A DNA stretch of 6,215 nucleotides from Planctomycetaceae bacterium (GCA_003501565.1 DNPC01000065.1:1-6215); one strand, 5' to 3'. Positions 1-5,350 are shown, counted from the first letter of the stretch. The notes: generated by a model from the letters alone, not told the origin. Program-made: numbers and translations.

Positions 1-43
1 GCTCGCCGCGGCCCTCGAACTACCCGCACTAGACGTGCATTGA
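1..43 (+). CDS. Possible 3' end of a convergent gene (partial)
   Basis: Reading from base 2, one plus-strand frame gives 13 codons, LAAALELPALDVH, and a TGA at 41-43. The composition resembles a protein C-terminus. It would end 17 bases before the regA stop codon, a normal convergent arrangement. The stretch is far too short to identify, and another frame (from base 1) stays open to 228 but only shadows regA. Function unknown; this is a weak call. Confidence 0.2.
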   Translation, partial: LAAALELPALDVH

Positions 44-60
44 CAACGAATAAGAGCTGC

Positions 61-705
61 CTACGGTGCTCGTTTTCGAAGTTTGCGTTGGAGGCTGCGA
101 CGGTGGATTCCCAGGCGTCGCGCAGCTTCGGAGATGTTGCCGCCACAATCGGCCAGGATGCGATGGATATGCTCCCATTCCGCCTGGGCCAGCGTCGGGA
201 CGGGAATACTTTCATCACTTTCGGGTAGATCAATGCCTTCTTCGCCGCGAACGAAGGCGGTCAGGATGTCCTCTGCGTCCGCCGGTTTGGGGAGAAAGTT
301 TGTCGCACCCAATCGAATTGCATCGATGGCTGTGGCAATTGAGCCAAATCCCGAGAGTATCAGCACTTTGGTTGCCGGCGAGATACTCTTGAGCTCCTGA
401 AGCAACGCCAATCCGGGCTTGCCTGGCATCCTCAGATCTAAAACGGCCAAGTCCGTCGGGTCGGCCGAGAAGACCACCAAAGCTTCGTCATAGTTGCTCG
501 CGACGGCGACGCGGAATCCACGTTGTTGAAATGCGAGGGCCAGCCGGTCGCGTAGCACGATGCTATCGTCGACGAGTAGGATGCTGCTGGCCGCCAACGA
601 AGCTGACTCGGGGACAGTCCTGGCCTCACTAGCCGGAGTGGTCACCGGACCTTGGCCAGCAAGCTCAGTTTGTGCGTTTGGAGAATTCTCGGTGGAATCA
701 TTCAC
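61..705 (-). CDS. regA: RegA/PrrA/ActR-type redox response regulator
   Basis: A 214-residue cytoplasmic DNA-binding response regulator, predicted partner of the RegB-type kinase encoded just upstream. The receiver domain spans about residues 41-153. It has the acidic pair D46-D47, the phospho-acceptor D90 in VLDLRMP, S118 in the LSGFGS switch segment and K140 in FLPKP. After a short acidic, proline-containing linker, a Fis-type helix-turn-helix covers about 175-210. Its end, GIHRRSLQRKLRKRAP, closely resembles the RegA/PrrA C-terminus (HRRTLQR...KRAP) of Alphaproteobacteria, where RegA controls respiration, carbon and nitrogen fixation and photosynthesis genes according to redox state. It is about 30 residues longer than proteobacterial RegA because of a Ser/Thr/Ala-rich N-terminal tail (1-40). 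The ATG at 705 is the only ATG before the receiver core, and its Shine-Dalgarno match is weak. The family call is strong; the target genes here are unknown. Confidence 0.9.
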   Translation of the reverse strand: MNDSTENSPNAQTELAGQGPVTTPASEARTVPESASLAASSILLVDDSIVLRDRLALAFQQRGFRVAVASNYDEALVVFSADPTDLAVLDLRMPGKPGLALLQELKSISPATKVLILSGFGSIATAIDAIRLGATNFLPKPADAEDILTAFVRGEEGIDLPESDESIPVPTLAQAEWEHIHRILADCGGNISEAARRLGIHRRSLQRKLRKRAP

Positions 706-764
706 TAGTTGAACTCTTCTCTACGCAAGTCGTTGGGTTCGGAAATAACGATGCCGACCGTGTC

Positions 765-784
765 ATTATAGCTGGAGCAACCAG
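765..784 (-). promoter_or_regulatory. Possible internal promoter -10 and dyad before regA
   Basis: In the 80-base gap between regB and regA the minus strand carries a perfect TATAAT at 765-770. It is directly preceded by a small dyad, CTGG-ttgct-CCAG, at 772-784, just after the regB stop. Initiation near 758 would give regA a leader of about 50 bases. No good -35 hexamer sits 16-18 bases upstream, so an activator or chance is possible. Confidence 0.35.
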
Positions 785-785
785 T

Positions 786-2120
786 CTATGAGGGCGGATT
801 GGTGGGCAAACGAATGGAGACTTTCGTGCCTTCGCCTGGAATGCTGGAGTAATTGATGGTCCCGCCTAAACGCCGCACGACGTTTTCTGTCAAATAGCTG
901 CCCAGTCCCATTCCGCGCCCGGGCTCCTTTGTAGTGAAGAACGGCTCGCCGATTCGCTCAAGGACTTCGCTGGTCATCCCTTCTCCGCTGTCAATGACAT
1001 CGATTATCCACGTGTCTGAATCGGTCCGTGCGCTCATCAGTACACTCTTGTCCGTTGGGCTGGCGTCCAGCGCGTTTTGGAGCGTATTGCGAATTGCTTG
1101 CGCTACTGCCTGCAGCGGCAATACAGATTGATTTTCACCCCCGTGTACTTCGACATCGATACGCTCAGGCTCTCGGAGCGATAGCAAGGATTCGTCGCAA
1201 AGCTCATCCAGCTCTACCGGCAGCAGGCGCTCTCCTGCTGCTTCGCCCGCGGTGCTAGTCATCCTGTCCAAAATCTGTCGGCAGCGATCAAGTTCGCTTC
1301 GAATGAGATCAACGTCATTGGTAATCGCTGGTGGAGCGTCTTGTTTCTGCAAGGCCAACCCCAGCTCTTTGGCGACGACGGCGATGGTGCTCAAAGGGCT
1401 TGCCAATTCGTGCGCCGCTCCAGCAGCGAGCGTTGCCATAGCTTCCAATTGACGGTTTCGAATCCTTGCATCCTCAGCACTTTTGAGTGCCTCTTCGCGG
1501 CTACGCAATTCATTCGTGAGCGCCGTGATGAAATAGGTTATAACACCACTGCACGTCGAAAATGATACCAAGAAACCGATCCGTGGAATTGTCCAAATCC
1601 CAGTTCCGCTATCGCTACTGACCGGATTGCCGCTCGACAAAGCAGCAATAGGCACGTTGGTGTTTAAAAGTACCGTTACTCCCAGCACCGTCGCAAACCA
1701 GATTATCCACGCCCAGGCGGGTGACAGAATCGCACCTGCGACTGCGATGTTCACAAAATAGAAAAGCGCAAACGGATTAGCCAGGCCCGCGGACAGGTAG
1801 AGCATGCCCGTCAGTACAATGATGTCAGAAAGCATGAGTGACGAAACAATGTGTTCACTCGGCAGACGGTCGGTCAGTTGTAGGCCCGATATTCCAAGTC
1901 GACGCAGCCAAACGGCATACGCGATATTGGTCAAGGCAGTGGTGGCTATCAGTCCGCTGATCGCCAACCAAGGTAGTTCGATGCGGAGTACAAACACGAC
2001 GGCCGCCAAAACGGCCAACTGCCCGGCAACTGCTACAAAACGCAGTTGTTGAAGCCAAATCGCCGACTCCAAAGTGGGGTCGGCTTGAACGTGCGGGCGA
2101 ATGATGTTGGGAAGGGCCAT
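786..2120 (-). CDS. regB: RegB/PrrB-type redox-sensing histidine kinase
   Basis: A 444-residue inner-membrane sensor kinase. About six hydrophobic segments lie between residues 24 and 203. Between them is AGLANPF (111-117), one residue off the GGxxNPF ubiquinone-site motif of proteobacterial RegB. The H-box AAHELASPLSTIAVVAKEL has phospho-acceptor H237 and matches the RegB pattern HELGTPLATI. Forty-three residues later comes C280 in DRCRQIL, at the place of the RegB redox cysteine (Cys265 in Rhodobacter capsulatus). The ATPase domain shows an N-box (NTLQNALDAS, 345-354), DSGEGM (377-382), EPFFTTK (392-398) and GRGMGLGSYL (401-410). In the family, oxidation of the cysteine and binding of oxidised quinone lower kinase activity, and the kinase phosphorylates RegA. 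The gene starts 27 bases after bshB1 and precedes regA. The ATG at 2120 has only a weak GAGAA upstream, so translational coupling to bshB1 is plausible. Confidence 0.9.
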   Translation of the reverse strand: MALPNIIRPHVQADPTLESAIWLQQLRFVAVAGQLAVLAAVVFVLRIELPWLAISGLIATTALTNIAYAVWLRRLGISGLQLTDRLPSEHIVSSLMLSDIIVLTGMLYLSAGLANPFALFYFVNIAVAGAILSPAWAWIIWFATVLGVTVLLNTNVPIAALSSGNPVSSDSGTGIWTIPRIGFLVSFSTCSGVITYFITALTNELRSREEALKSAEDARIRNRQLEAMATLAAGAAHELASPLSTIAVVAKELGLALQKQDAPPAITNDVDLIRSELDRCRQILDRMTSTAGEAAGERLLPVELDELCDESLLSLREPERIDVEVHGGENQSVLPLQAVAQAIRNTLQNALDASPTDKSVLMSARTDSDTWIIDVIDSGEGMTSEVLERIGEPFFTTKEPGRGMGLGSYLTENVVRRLGGTINYSSIPGEGTKVSIRLPTNPPS

Positions 2121-2147
2121 ATCTGGCTGTTCTCGTTGGTCAGAGAG

Positions 2148-2900
2148 CTACTGCAGACGCGATGACTTGCCGCCAGGAATTATGGTTTTGAACAGATCTG
2201 TGCATCCAAGTGGGCGTGTTGTCGAGAATGACTCTCCCGCGCCAAAACCCGCTGCGGCACCAGTTGTCAATGCTTGGCCGCGGACACGCTCTAGGATCGC
2301 TTGTTTTTCGGGTGGGAACTGCGTCTTGTAACACAGGACTGACTCGATTTTCTGATCGAGAAAATCTGTTATGTCGACGGTGATGGTCGACCCGAATTCA
2401 CTTGCCGGCTGAACGTAGCCGAGGTGAAAGTACAGCTGCGCAGAGATTGTGTGGACCGGCAATCCATTGAAATAGTCGTCCCACTTCGTAAGCCGACTGT
2501 AGAAGACTGCCGCATCTGTAATTTGAATAGCTTGATGGTGGTCCGGCGAAGCCAGCGGAGTCTTCGTGCCAAAACCGATGACCATTGAAGGGCGATGTCG
2601 GCGGAACTCTGTCGCCAATGCAACGCGGGTTTCGAAGCTATCAAACAACCTGCGATTCTCCAGCGGCAATATCTTGCGCATGGCAATCCCCAGTCGCTCC
2701 GCCGCCGCGTCTGCTTCGCGAAGACGCACGTCGGGGGATGGGCACCGTGGAGTCGGTTCACCGTTGGTTAAGTCGATAATGCCAACGCGATATCCTTGAG
2801 CAGCGAGTTTGGCTAGTGTGCCGCCACACGCGATTTCGACGTCATCGGGGTGGGCACCCACTGCGATGACATCTAACTGCATCGCCTGATTCTCATCCAC
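2148..2900 (-). CDS. bshB1: Bacillithiol biosynthesis deacetylase BshB1 (LmbE/PIG-L family)
   Basis: A 250-residue zinc-dependent deacetylase. BshB removes the acetyl group from GlcNAc-malate to give GlcN-malate, the second step in making the low-molecular-weight thiol bacillithiol. The signature AHPDDVE (residues 16-22) supplies the zinc ligands H17 and D20 and the probable general base D19. The third ligand is probably H121 in SPDHHQA. The GCGGTLAKL-like ACGGTLAKLAAQGYRVGIID stretch (24-43) and LTNGEPTPR are typical of BshB1 rather than MshB, and GFGAGESF (218-225) resembles the family C-terminus. The start is GTG at 2900, chosen because AAGGA lies 8 bases upstream; an in-frame ATG at 2882 has no clear RBS and is the alternative. 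It is first in the probable bshB1-regB-regA unit. No bshA or bshC lies in the window, so a deacetylase for another N-acetyl sugar cannot be fully excluded. Confidence 0.85.
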   Translation of the reverse strand: MDENQAMQLDVIAVGAHPDDVEIACGGTLAKLAAQGYRVGIIDLTNGEPTPRCPSPDVRLREADAAAERLGIAMRKILPLENRRLFDSFETRVALATEFRRHRPSMVIGFGTKTPLASPDHHQAIQITDAAVFYSRLTKWDDYFNGLPVHTISAQLYFHLGYVQPASEFGSTITVDITDFLDQKIESVLCYKTQFPPEKQAILERVRGQALTTGAAAGFGAGESFSTTRPLGCTDLFKTIIPGGKSSRLQ

Positions 2901-2908
2901 TTCGACAT

Positions 2909-2914
2909 TCCTTC
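2909..2914 (-). promoter_or_regulatory. Ribosome binding site deciding the GTG start of bshB1
   Basis: The minus strand reads GAAGGA here, 8 bases before the GTG at 2898-2900. The spacing is ideal, while the in-frame ATG 18 bases further in has no comparable purine box. This supports the GTG start. Confidence 0.6.
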
Positions 2915-2939
2915 GGTTTTGCTAGGAAGTAGCTACAGA

Positions 2940-2976
2940 GTTATAGGGATTTGCGTCGGTTGCTGACGGGGCAACC
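2940..2976 (-). promoter_or_regulatory. Possible promoter and operator of bshB1-regB-regA
   Basis: On the minus strand TATAAC (2940-2945) is a possible -10 box, about 40 bases before the GTG start. Just upstream, GGTTGC-N7-GCAACC (2958-2976) forms a perfect 6-base dyad covering the expected -35 region. An overlapping motif reads CCGTC-N7-GACGC on the minus strand (2953-2969), one base off the GCGNC-N-GNCGC half-site pattern described for RegA/PrrA binding. There is no good -35 hexamer, as expected for an activated promoter. Autoregulation by RegA is inferred, not shown. Confidence 0.35.
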
Positions 2977-2981
2977 ACAAT

Positions 2982-3025
2982 CTGCTAAAACCAGTTTCGT
3001 ACAAACTGCTCCGGTCGTTAAGCAG
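2982..3025. repeat. Nested inverted repeats in the divergent intergenic region
   Basis: CAGTTT-cgtac-AAACTG (2992-3008) is a perfect 6-base inverted repeat with a 5-base loop. It is enclosed by CTGCT (2982-2986) and AGCAG (3021-3025). It lies between the divergent bshB1 and thioredoxin genes, so it could be an operator or a leader hairpin of either transcript. There is no U-tract of terminator length, although GGTTTT follows it on the minus strand. Confidence 0.45.
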
Positions 3026-3145
3026 GGCTGGCATATTTGCTGCTGCTTATTGGCAGCTTGCTCCCGTAACGTGTTCAAAAGGTCTCTGGGCTCTGAAATT
3101 CGTTTTGGTCCCCTTCCCTTCCTTTTTGGCTTCTCTTCTCTGTAT

Positions 3146-3150
3146 GGAGA
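3146..3150 (+). promoter_or_regulatory. Ribosome binding site for the GTG start at 3158
   Basis: GGAGA ends 7 bases before GTG 3158-3160, within a strongly pyrimidine-rich leader (about 3108-3157). The in-frame ATG at 3179 has no Shine-Dalgarno-like sequence, which is why the GTG start is preferred. Confidence 0.6.
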
Positions 3151-3157
3151 TTCTCTC

Positions 3158-4324
3158 GTGACCAATGTTCAGTTAGCCATGAAATCGAATCATCGAATCA
3201 CCTGGGGATTCGTGCGCGGTAGCCTCCTGTTGCTCGTTGGGATCGCGACGATGCCAGGAACGATTGCGGCCGATGTACAGCCGTTGCAAGTCGGCGCGGC
3301 GGCACCCAAATTTGAGCTACCGGGCGTTGATGGTATGACATATACGCTCGAGGATTTTGCAGACGCAAAAGTGCTGATGGTCGTTTTTACGTGCAATCAC
3401 TGCCCGACGGCACAGGCATACGAAGACCGTATCAAGCAAATGCATAAGGAATATGCAAAGCGCTCGGTCGCAATAGTGGCAATCTCACCGAATGATGACC
3501 AGGCCGTGCGGCTAGATGAGCTTGGGTATACGGATCTTGGAGACTCGCTCGAAGACATGAAGTTAAGAGCTAAATCGGCTGGGTTCAAATTTCCCTACCT
3601 ATACGACGGGAAAACGCAGAAAGCTTCGAAGGAGTTCGGAGTCCTGGCAACTCCGCACGTCTATATTTTCGGTCCGAAACGCCGTTTGCAGTATGTAGGG
3701 CGAATCGATGACAATGAAATCGGTCCACCGAAAAGGCATGACGCTAAGATCGCCGTCGATGAAATTCTGGCTGGCAAACCCGTCACGATTCCTGAGACTC
3801 GCGTCTTCGGTTGTTCTACCAAGTGGTCGGATAAACGCGAGTCGGCAAAGAAAGCTATTGCGAAGTGGAATGAAGAAAAAGCAGAATTGCAAGTGGTCAC
3901 GCCGGAGCAACTCAAGGGAAGACTGACTGCCAAGGGTAAGAAGTATCGCTTGGTGAATGTTTGGGCTACATGGTGCGTGCCATGTATCGAAGAGTTAGAT
4001 GACTTGGTCGAAATCAACCGGATGTACCGCAAACGTCCGTTTGAACTGATCACTATCAGTGCGGATGCACTTCGCGCGAAAGATCGGGCACTGGAAACAC
4101 TCAATGAGAAACATTGCTCGGCTACGAACTTGATTCTCGATGCCGAGAGCCGTGATGAGTTGTTTGATTCAGTGGACCCCAAATGGAAGGGGGCTGTTCC
4201 TTACACTGTCCTTATCGATCCCGATGGCAAGGTCGTGCATCGGATTCACGGCGAGTTTGAGCCGCTTGAACTTAAACGCGAAATCGTAGAGCGACTGGGG
4301 CGGACCTATGCGGCACAGCGGTAG
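3158..4324 (+). CDS. Exported protein with two tandem thioredoxin-like domains
   Basis: 388 residues from the GTG start. A basic N-terminus followed by GSLLLLVGIATMPGTIAA forms a signal peptide with likely cleavage near residue 37-38, so the protein should act outside the cytoplasm. Domain 1 (about 43-205) is an AhpC/TSA-redoxin type fold: VGAAAPKFELPGVDG, active-site C79-N-H-C82 in FTCNHCPTAQAY, and the cis-proline P166 in VLATPHVYIF. Domain 2 (about 246-385) is TlpA/ResA-like: WATWC273VPC276, cis-proline P348 in GAVPYTVLIDPDG. The two are joined by a lysine/glutamate-rich linker, with an extra C219 in FGCSTKW. Such proteins reduce or shuffle disulfides in partner proteins or in cytochrome c maturation; the partner here is unknown. 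The frame stays open upstream to 2951 (TTG), but that part lacks signal-peptide character. ATG 3179 is the other possible start. Confidence 0.85.
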   Translation: MTNVQLAMKSNHRITWGFVRGSLLLLVGIATMPGTIAADVQPLQVGAAAPKFELPGVDGMTYTLEDFADAKVLMVVFTCNHCPTAQAYEDRIKQMHKEYAKRSVAIVAISPNDDQAVRLDELGYTDLGDSLEDMKLRAKSAGFKFPYLYDGKTQKASKEFGVLATPHVYIFGPKRRLQYVGRIDDNEIGPPKRHDAKIAVDEILAGKPVTIPETRVFGCSTKWSDKRESAKKAIAKWNEEKAELQVVTPEQLKGRLTAKGKKYRLVNVWATWCVPCIEELDDLVEINRMYRKRPFELITISADALRAKDRALETLNEKHCSATNLILDAESRDELFDSVDPKWKGAVPYTVLIDPDGKVVHRIHGEFEPLELKREIVERLGRTYAAQR

Positions 4325-4340
4325 CCAAACCCATTGAATT

Positions 4341-4368
4341 CGTGGTTGACCTGCTCAAGTCAGCCACG
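4341..4368 (+). terminator. 3' hairpin after the thioredoxin gene
   Basis: CGTGGTTGAC (4341-4350) and GTCAGCCACG (4359-4368) pair over 10 positions, with one G-U, around an 8-base loop. The hairpin starts 16 bases after the TAG at 4324. No T-run follows on the plus strand, so it may protect the mRNA 3' end or act with Rho rather than being a canonical intrinsic terminator. Confidence 0.4.
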
Positions 4369-4373
4369 GCGGC

Positions 4374-4420
4374 AAAAAAAACGGCAGGAACATGAGACGC
4401 GATGTCTCAATGCCCTGCCG
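4374..4420 (-). terminator. Intrinsic terminator of the iscA-like gene
   Basis: Read on the minus strand, CGGCAGG and CCTGCCG (4414-4420 with 4382-4388) form a stem. An inner GTCTC/GAGAC helix with adjacent CAT/ATG pairs lies within it. The hairpin is followed immediately by eight T (4381-4374). It starts 35 bases after the iscA-like stop codon, the classic Rho-independent layout. Confidence 0.85.
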
Positions 4421-4455
4421 AAGTGTGATCAGGTCGAATTTGGTTTGCTGGGGCG

Positions 4456-4788
4456 TTACGCTTGGAACGAGCTGCCGCAGCCGCAGGTCTTGACTGCATT
4501 CGGATTTTCGAATGTGAAGCCCTGCTTTTCGATGCTGTGGTACCAATCAACTGTCGTGCCGTCTAGGTACAACGCACTCTTCTTATCGACCACAACGGCG
4601 ACGCCGTGATGTTCGTAACGGGAATCGGCTGCGTCATCGAACTTGTCGTCAAACGCAAGCGTGTAGTTGAACCCGCTGCAACCGCCGCCCGCGACGCCGA
4701 TTCGTAGGAACATGTCGTCGCCGAACTGATGCTCTTCTTGGAACTTCTTGACCTGATTGGCCGCATTTTCGGTAAGAATGACTGCCAT
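4456..4788 (-). CDS. IscA/ErpA/HesB-family iron-sulfur carrier
   Basis: A 110-residue cytoplasmic A-type Fe-S carrier, full length for the family. It begins MAVILTENAANQVKKF. The three cluster-binding cysteines are present: C37 in VAGGGCSGF, and C102 and C104 in KTCGCGSSF near the C-terminus. The middle motif LYLDGTTVDW matches the usual LxxLDGxxVDY segment, and FTFENPNA the FxxxNPNA segment. Family members accept Fe-S clusters or iron from a scaffold and pass them to apo-enzymes. ATG 4788 has TGAGG 7 bases upstream. The gene stands alone, with its own promoter and terminator and no isc or suf genes beside it, so the ErpA and IscA names cannot be separated from sequence alone. Confidence 0.92.
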   Translation of the reverse strand: MAVILTENAANQVKKFQEEHQFGDDMFLRIGVAGGGCSGFNYTLAFDDKFDDAADSRYEHHGVAVVVDKKSALYLDGTTVDWYHSIEKQGFTFENPNAVKTCGCGSSFQA

Positions 4789-4801
4789 TGCAGAACCTCA
4801 T

Positions 4802-4820
4802 CACTTTAATGAACAAAGTG
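4802..4820 (-). repeat. Inverted repeat in the iscA-like gene leader
   Basis: CACTTT-aatgaac-AAAGTG is a perfect 6-base dyad lying 13 bases upstream of the start codon and adjacent to the Shine-Dalgarno TGAGG (4796-4800). In mRNA it would make a weak AU-containing hairpin just before the RBS. It may influence translation or serve as an operator; no regulator is identifiable. Confidence 0.4.
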
Positions 4821-4865
4821 GCAGGGGCGAAGCCGCATTGCCACACAGTTAGCTTTCTACATGTA

Positions 4866-4895
4866 TTTATAAGGCGGCTGTCCACCGCCAGGCAA
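4866..4895 (-). promoter_or_regulatory. Sigma70-like promoter of the iscA-like gene with a dyad in the spacer
   Basis: On the minus strand TTGCCT (4890-4895) and TATAAA (4866-4871) are separated by 18 bases, matching -35 and -10 consensus at 4 and 5 of 6 positions. Start would be near 4859, giving a leader of about 70 bases. The spacer contains GGCGG-N7-CCGCC (4873-4889), a perfect 5-base dyad placed exactly between the boxes, as in regulated promoters with an operator in the spacer. Confidence 0.55.
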
Positions 4896-5006
4896 GTCTC
4901 AATTGTAGTTGCATTGCCAAAATGCGTTTCACATCGCGCAAGTTCGAGGCAATCAACTCGAGAGTCTCGGTCTCTTCTGCGTCTCTCTTGCTAATTGAAT
5001 CGGAGC

Positions 5007-5191
5007 GCTCGGAAGTGCAGATTCACGAAAATCTCCCACATCGGCAGCCGATTCGCGTTTCTTGGGGCTGAATCCGGATCGTTTTTCCCCTCCGCAGGGG
5101 TGTGGGTTGAGGCTGCTAACCACCCGCGTGGACTTCGATCGGAAAAGCAGCGTTTGCGAACCCACTCGTAGCTTGGGAGGCACTTCCGAGC
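5007..5191 (+). ncRNA. Candidate structured non-coding RNA (rod-like fold)
   Basis: The ends GCTCGGAAGTGC (5007-5018) and GCACTTCCGAGC (5180-5191) are perfectly complementary over 12 bases. Directly stacked on the 3' side, CTCCCA (5033-5038) pairs with TGGGAG (5174-5179). Then comes a symmetrical 13/13-base open region (5039-5051 and 5161-5173). Further inward TTCGC/GCGAA (5052-5056 with 5156-5160), GCTG/CAGC (5067-5070 with 5148-5151) and TCC-GATCG/CGATCGGA (5073-5081 with 5136-5143) continue the rod. Two small hairpins, CCCCT-ccgc-AGGGG and CCAC-ccgc-GTGG, fill the tip. No convincing protein gene overlaps. The plus strand is preferred because an intrinsic terminator follows at 5222-5259. 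Length and central bubble recall 6S RNA, but no conserved 6S sequence was verified. The fold was made by eye, and no strong promoter was found upstream. Confidence 0.4.
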
Positions 5192-5221
5192 CCAGTCGGT
5201 CCACATTAACGCGAGGGGCAC

Positions 5222-5259
5222 GGTGAGAGCGACGGCAGTCGGAAGTCACCACTTTTTTT
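5222..5259 (+). terminator. Intrinsic terminator on the plus strand
   Basis: GGTGA (5222-5226) pairs with TCACC (5246-5250), and an inner CGAC-ggca-GTCG helix (5230-5241) continues the stem. Two bases later seven T follow (5253-5259). No plus-strand protein gene ends here, so it implies a non-coding transcript coming from the left, consistent with the structured segment at 5007-5191. Confidence 0.6.
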
Positions 5260-5291
5260 GTGAGCGGACGCAACATGCAGAGGTGAGCGGA
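5260..5291. repeat. Tandem 9-base direct repeats upstream of the right-end gene
   Basis: GTGAGCGGA occurs at 5260-5268 and again at 5283-5291. The start-to-start distance is 23 bases, close to two helical turns. They lie 60-90 bases before the ATG at 5351, where an activator or repressor could bind. No regulator is identifiable, and no clear -35/-10 pair is seen in 5292-5350. Confidence 0.35.
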
Positions 5292-5350
5292 GTTTTATCC
5301 GGTGTATCGATTGAATAGTCGCCTCAAGATTCCCTGTTAAGCAGCGTGTA

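Noticed and set aside
25..38. Small dyad GCAC-TAGAC-GTGC as a regA terminator
   Set aside because: Only four base pairs and no T-run on the minus strand; too weak to call.
2951..3157. In-frame N-terminal extension of the thioredoxin gene starting at TTG 2951
   Set aside because: It has no usable RBS spacing and would bury the signal peptide behind about 70 residues of non-signal sequence. It also overlaps the dyad-rich promoter region, and GTG 3158 has GGAGA at ideal spacing.
3661..4182. 173-codon open frame on the minus strand inside the thioredoxin gene
   Set aside because: It is antisense to a well-supported gene, serine-rich and without domain features; a typical shadow frame.
4334..4609. 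91-codon plus-strand frame after the thioredoxin gene
   Set aside because: It runs through the two hairpins and antisense to the iscA-like gene, with no RBS and no family resemblance.
4953..5276. 107-codon open frame on the minus strand between the iscA-like gene and the right-end gene
   Set aside because: Arg/Ser/Pro-rich composition without a recognisable domain or a matching RBS. It overlaps the structured segment and the plus-strand terminator, so it is more likely chance.
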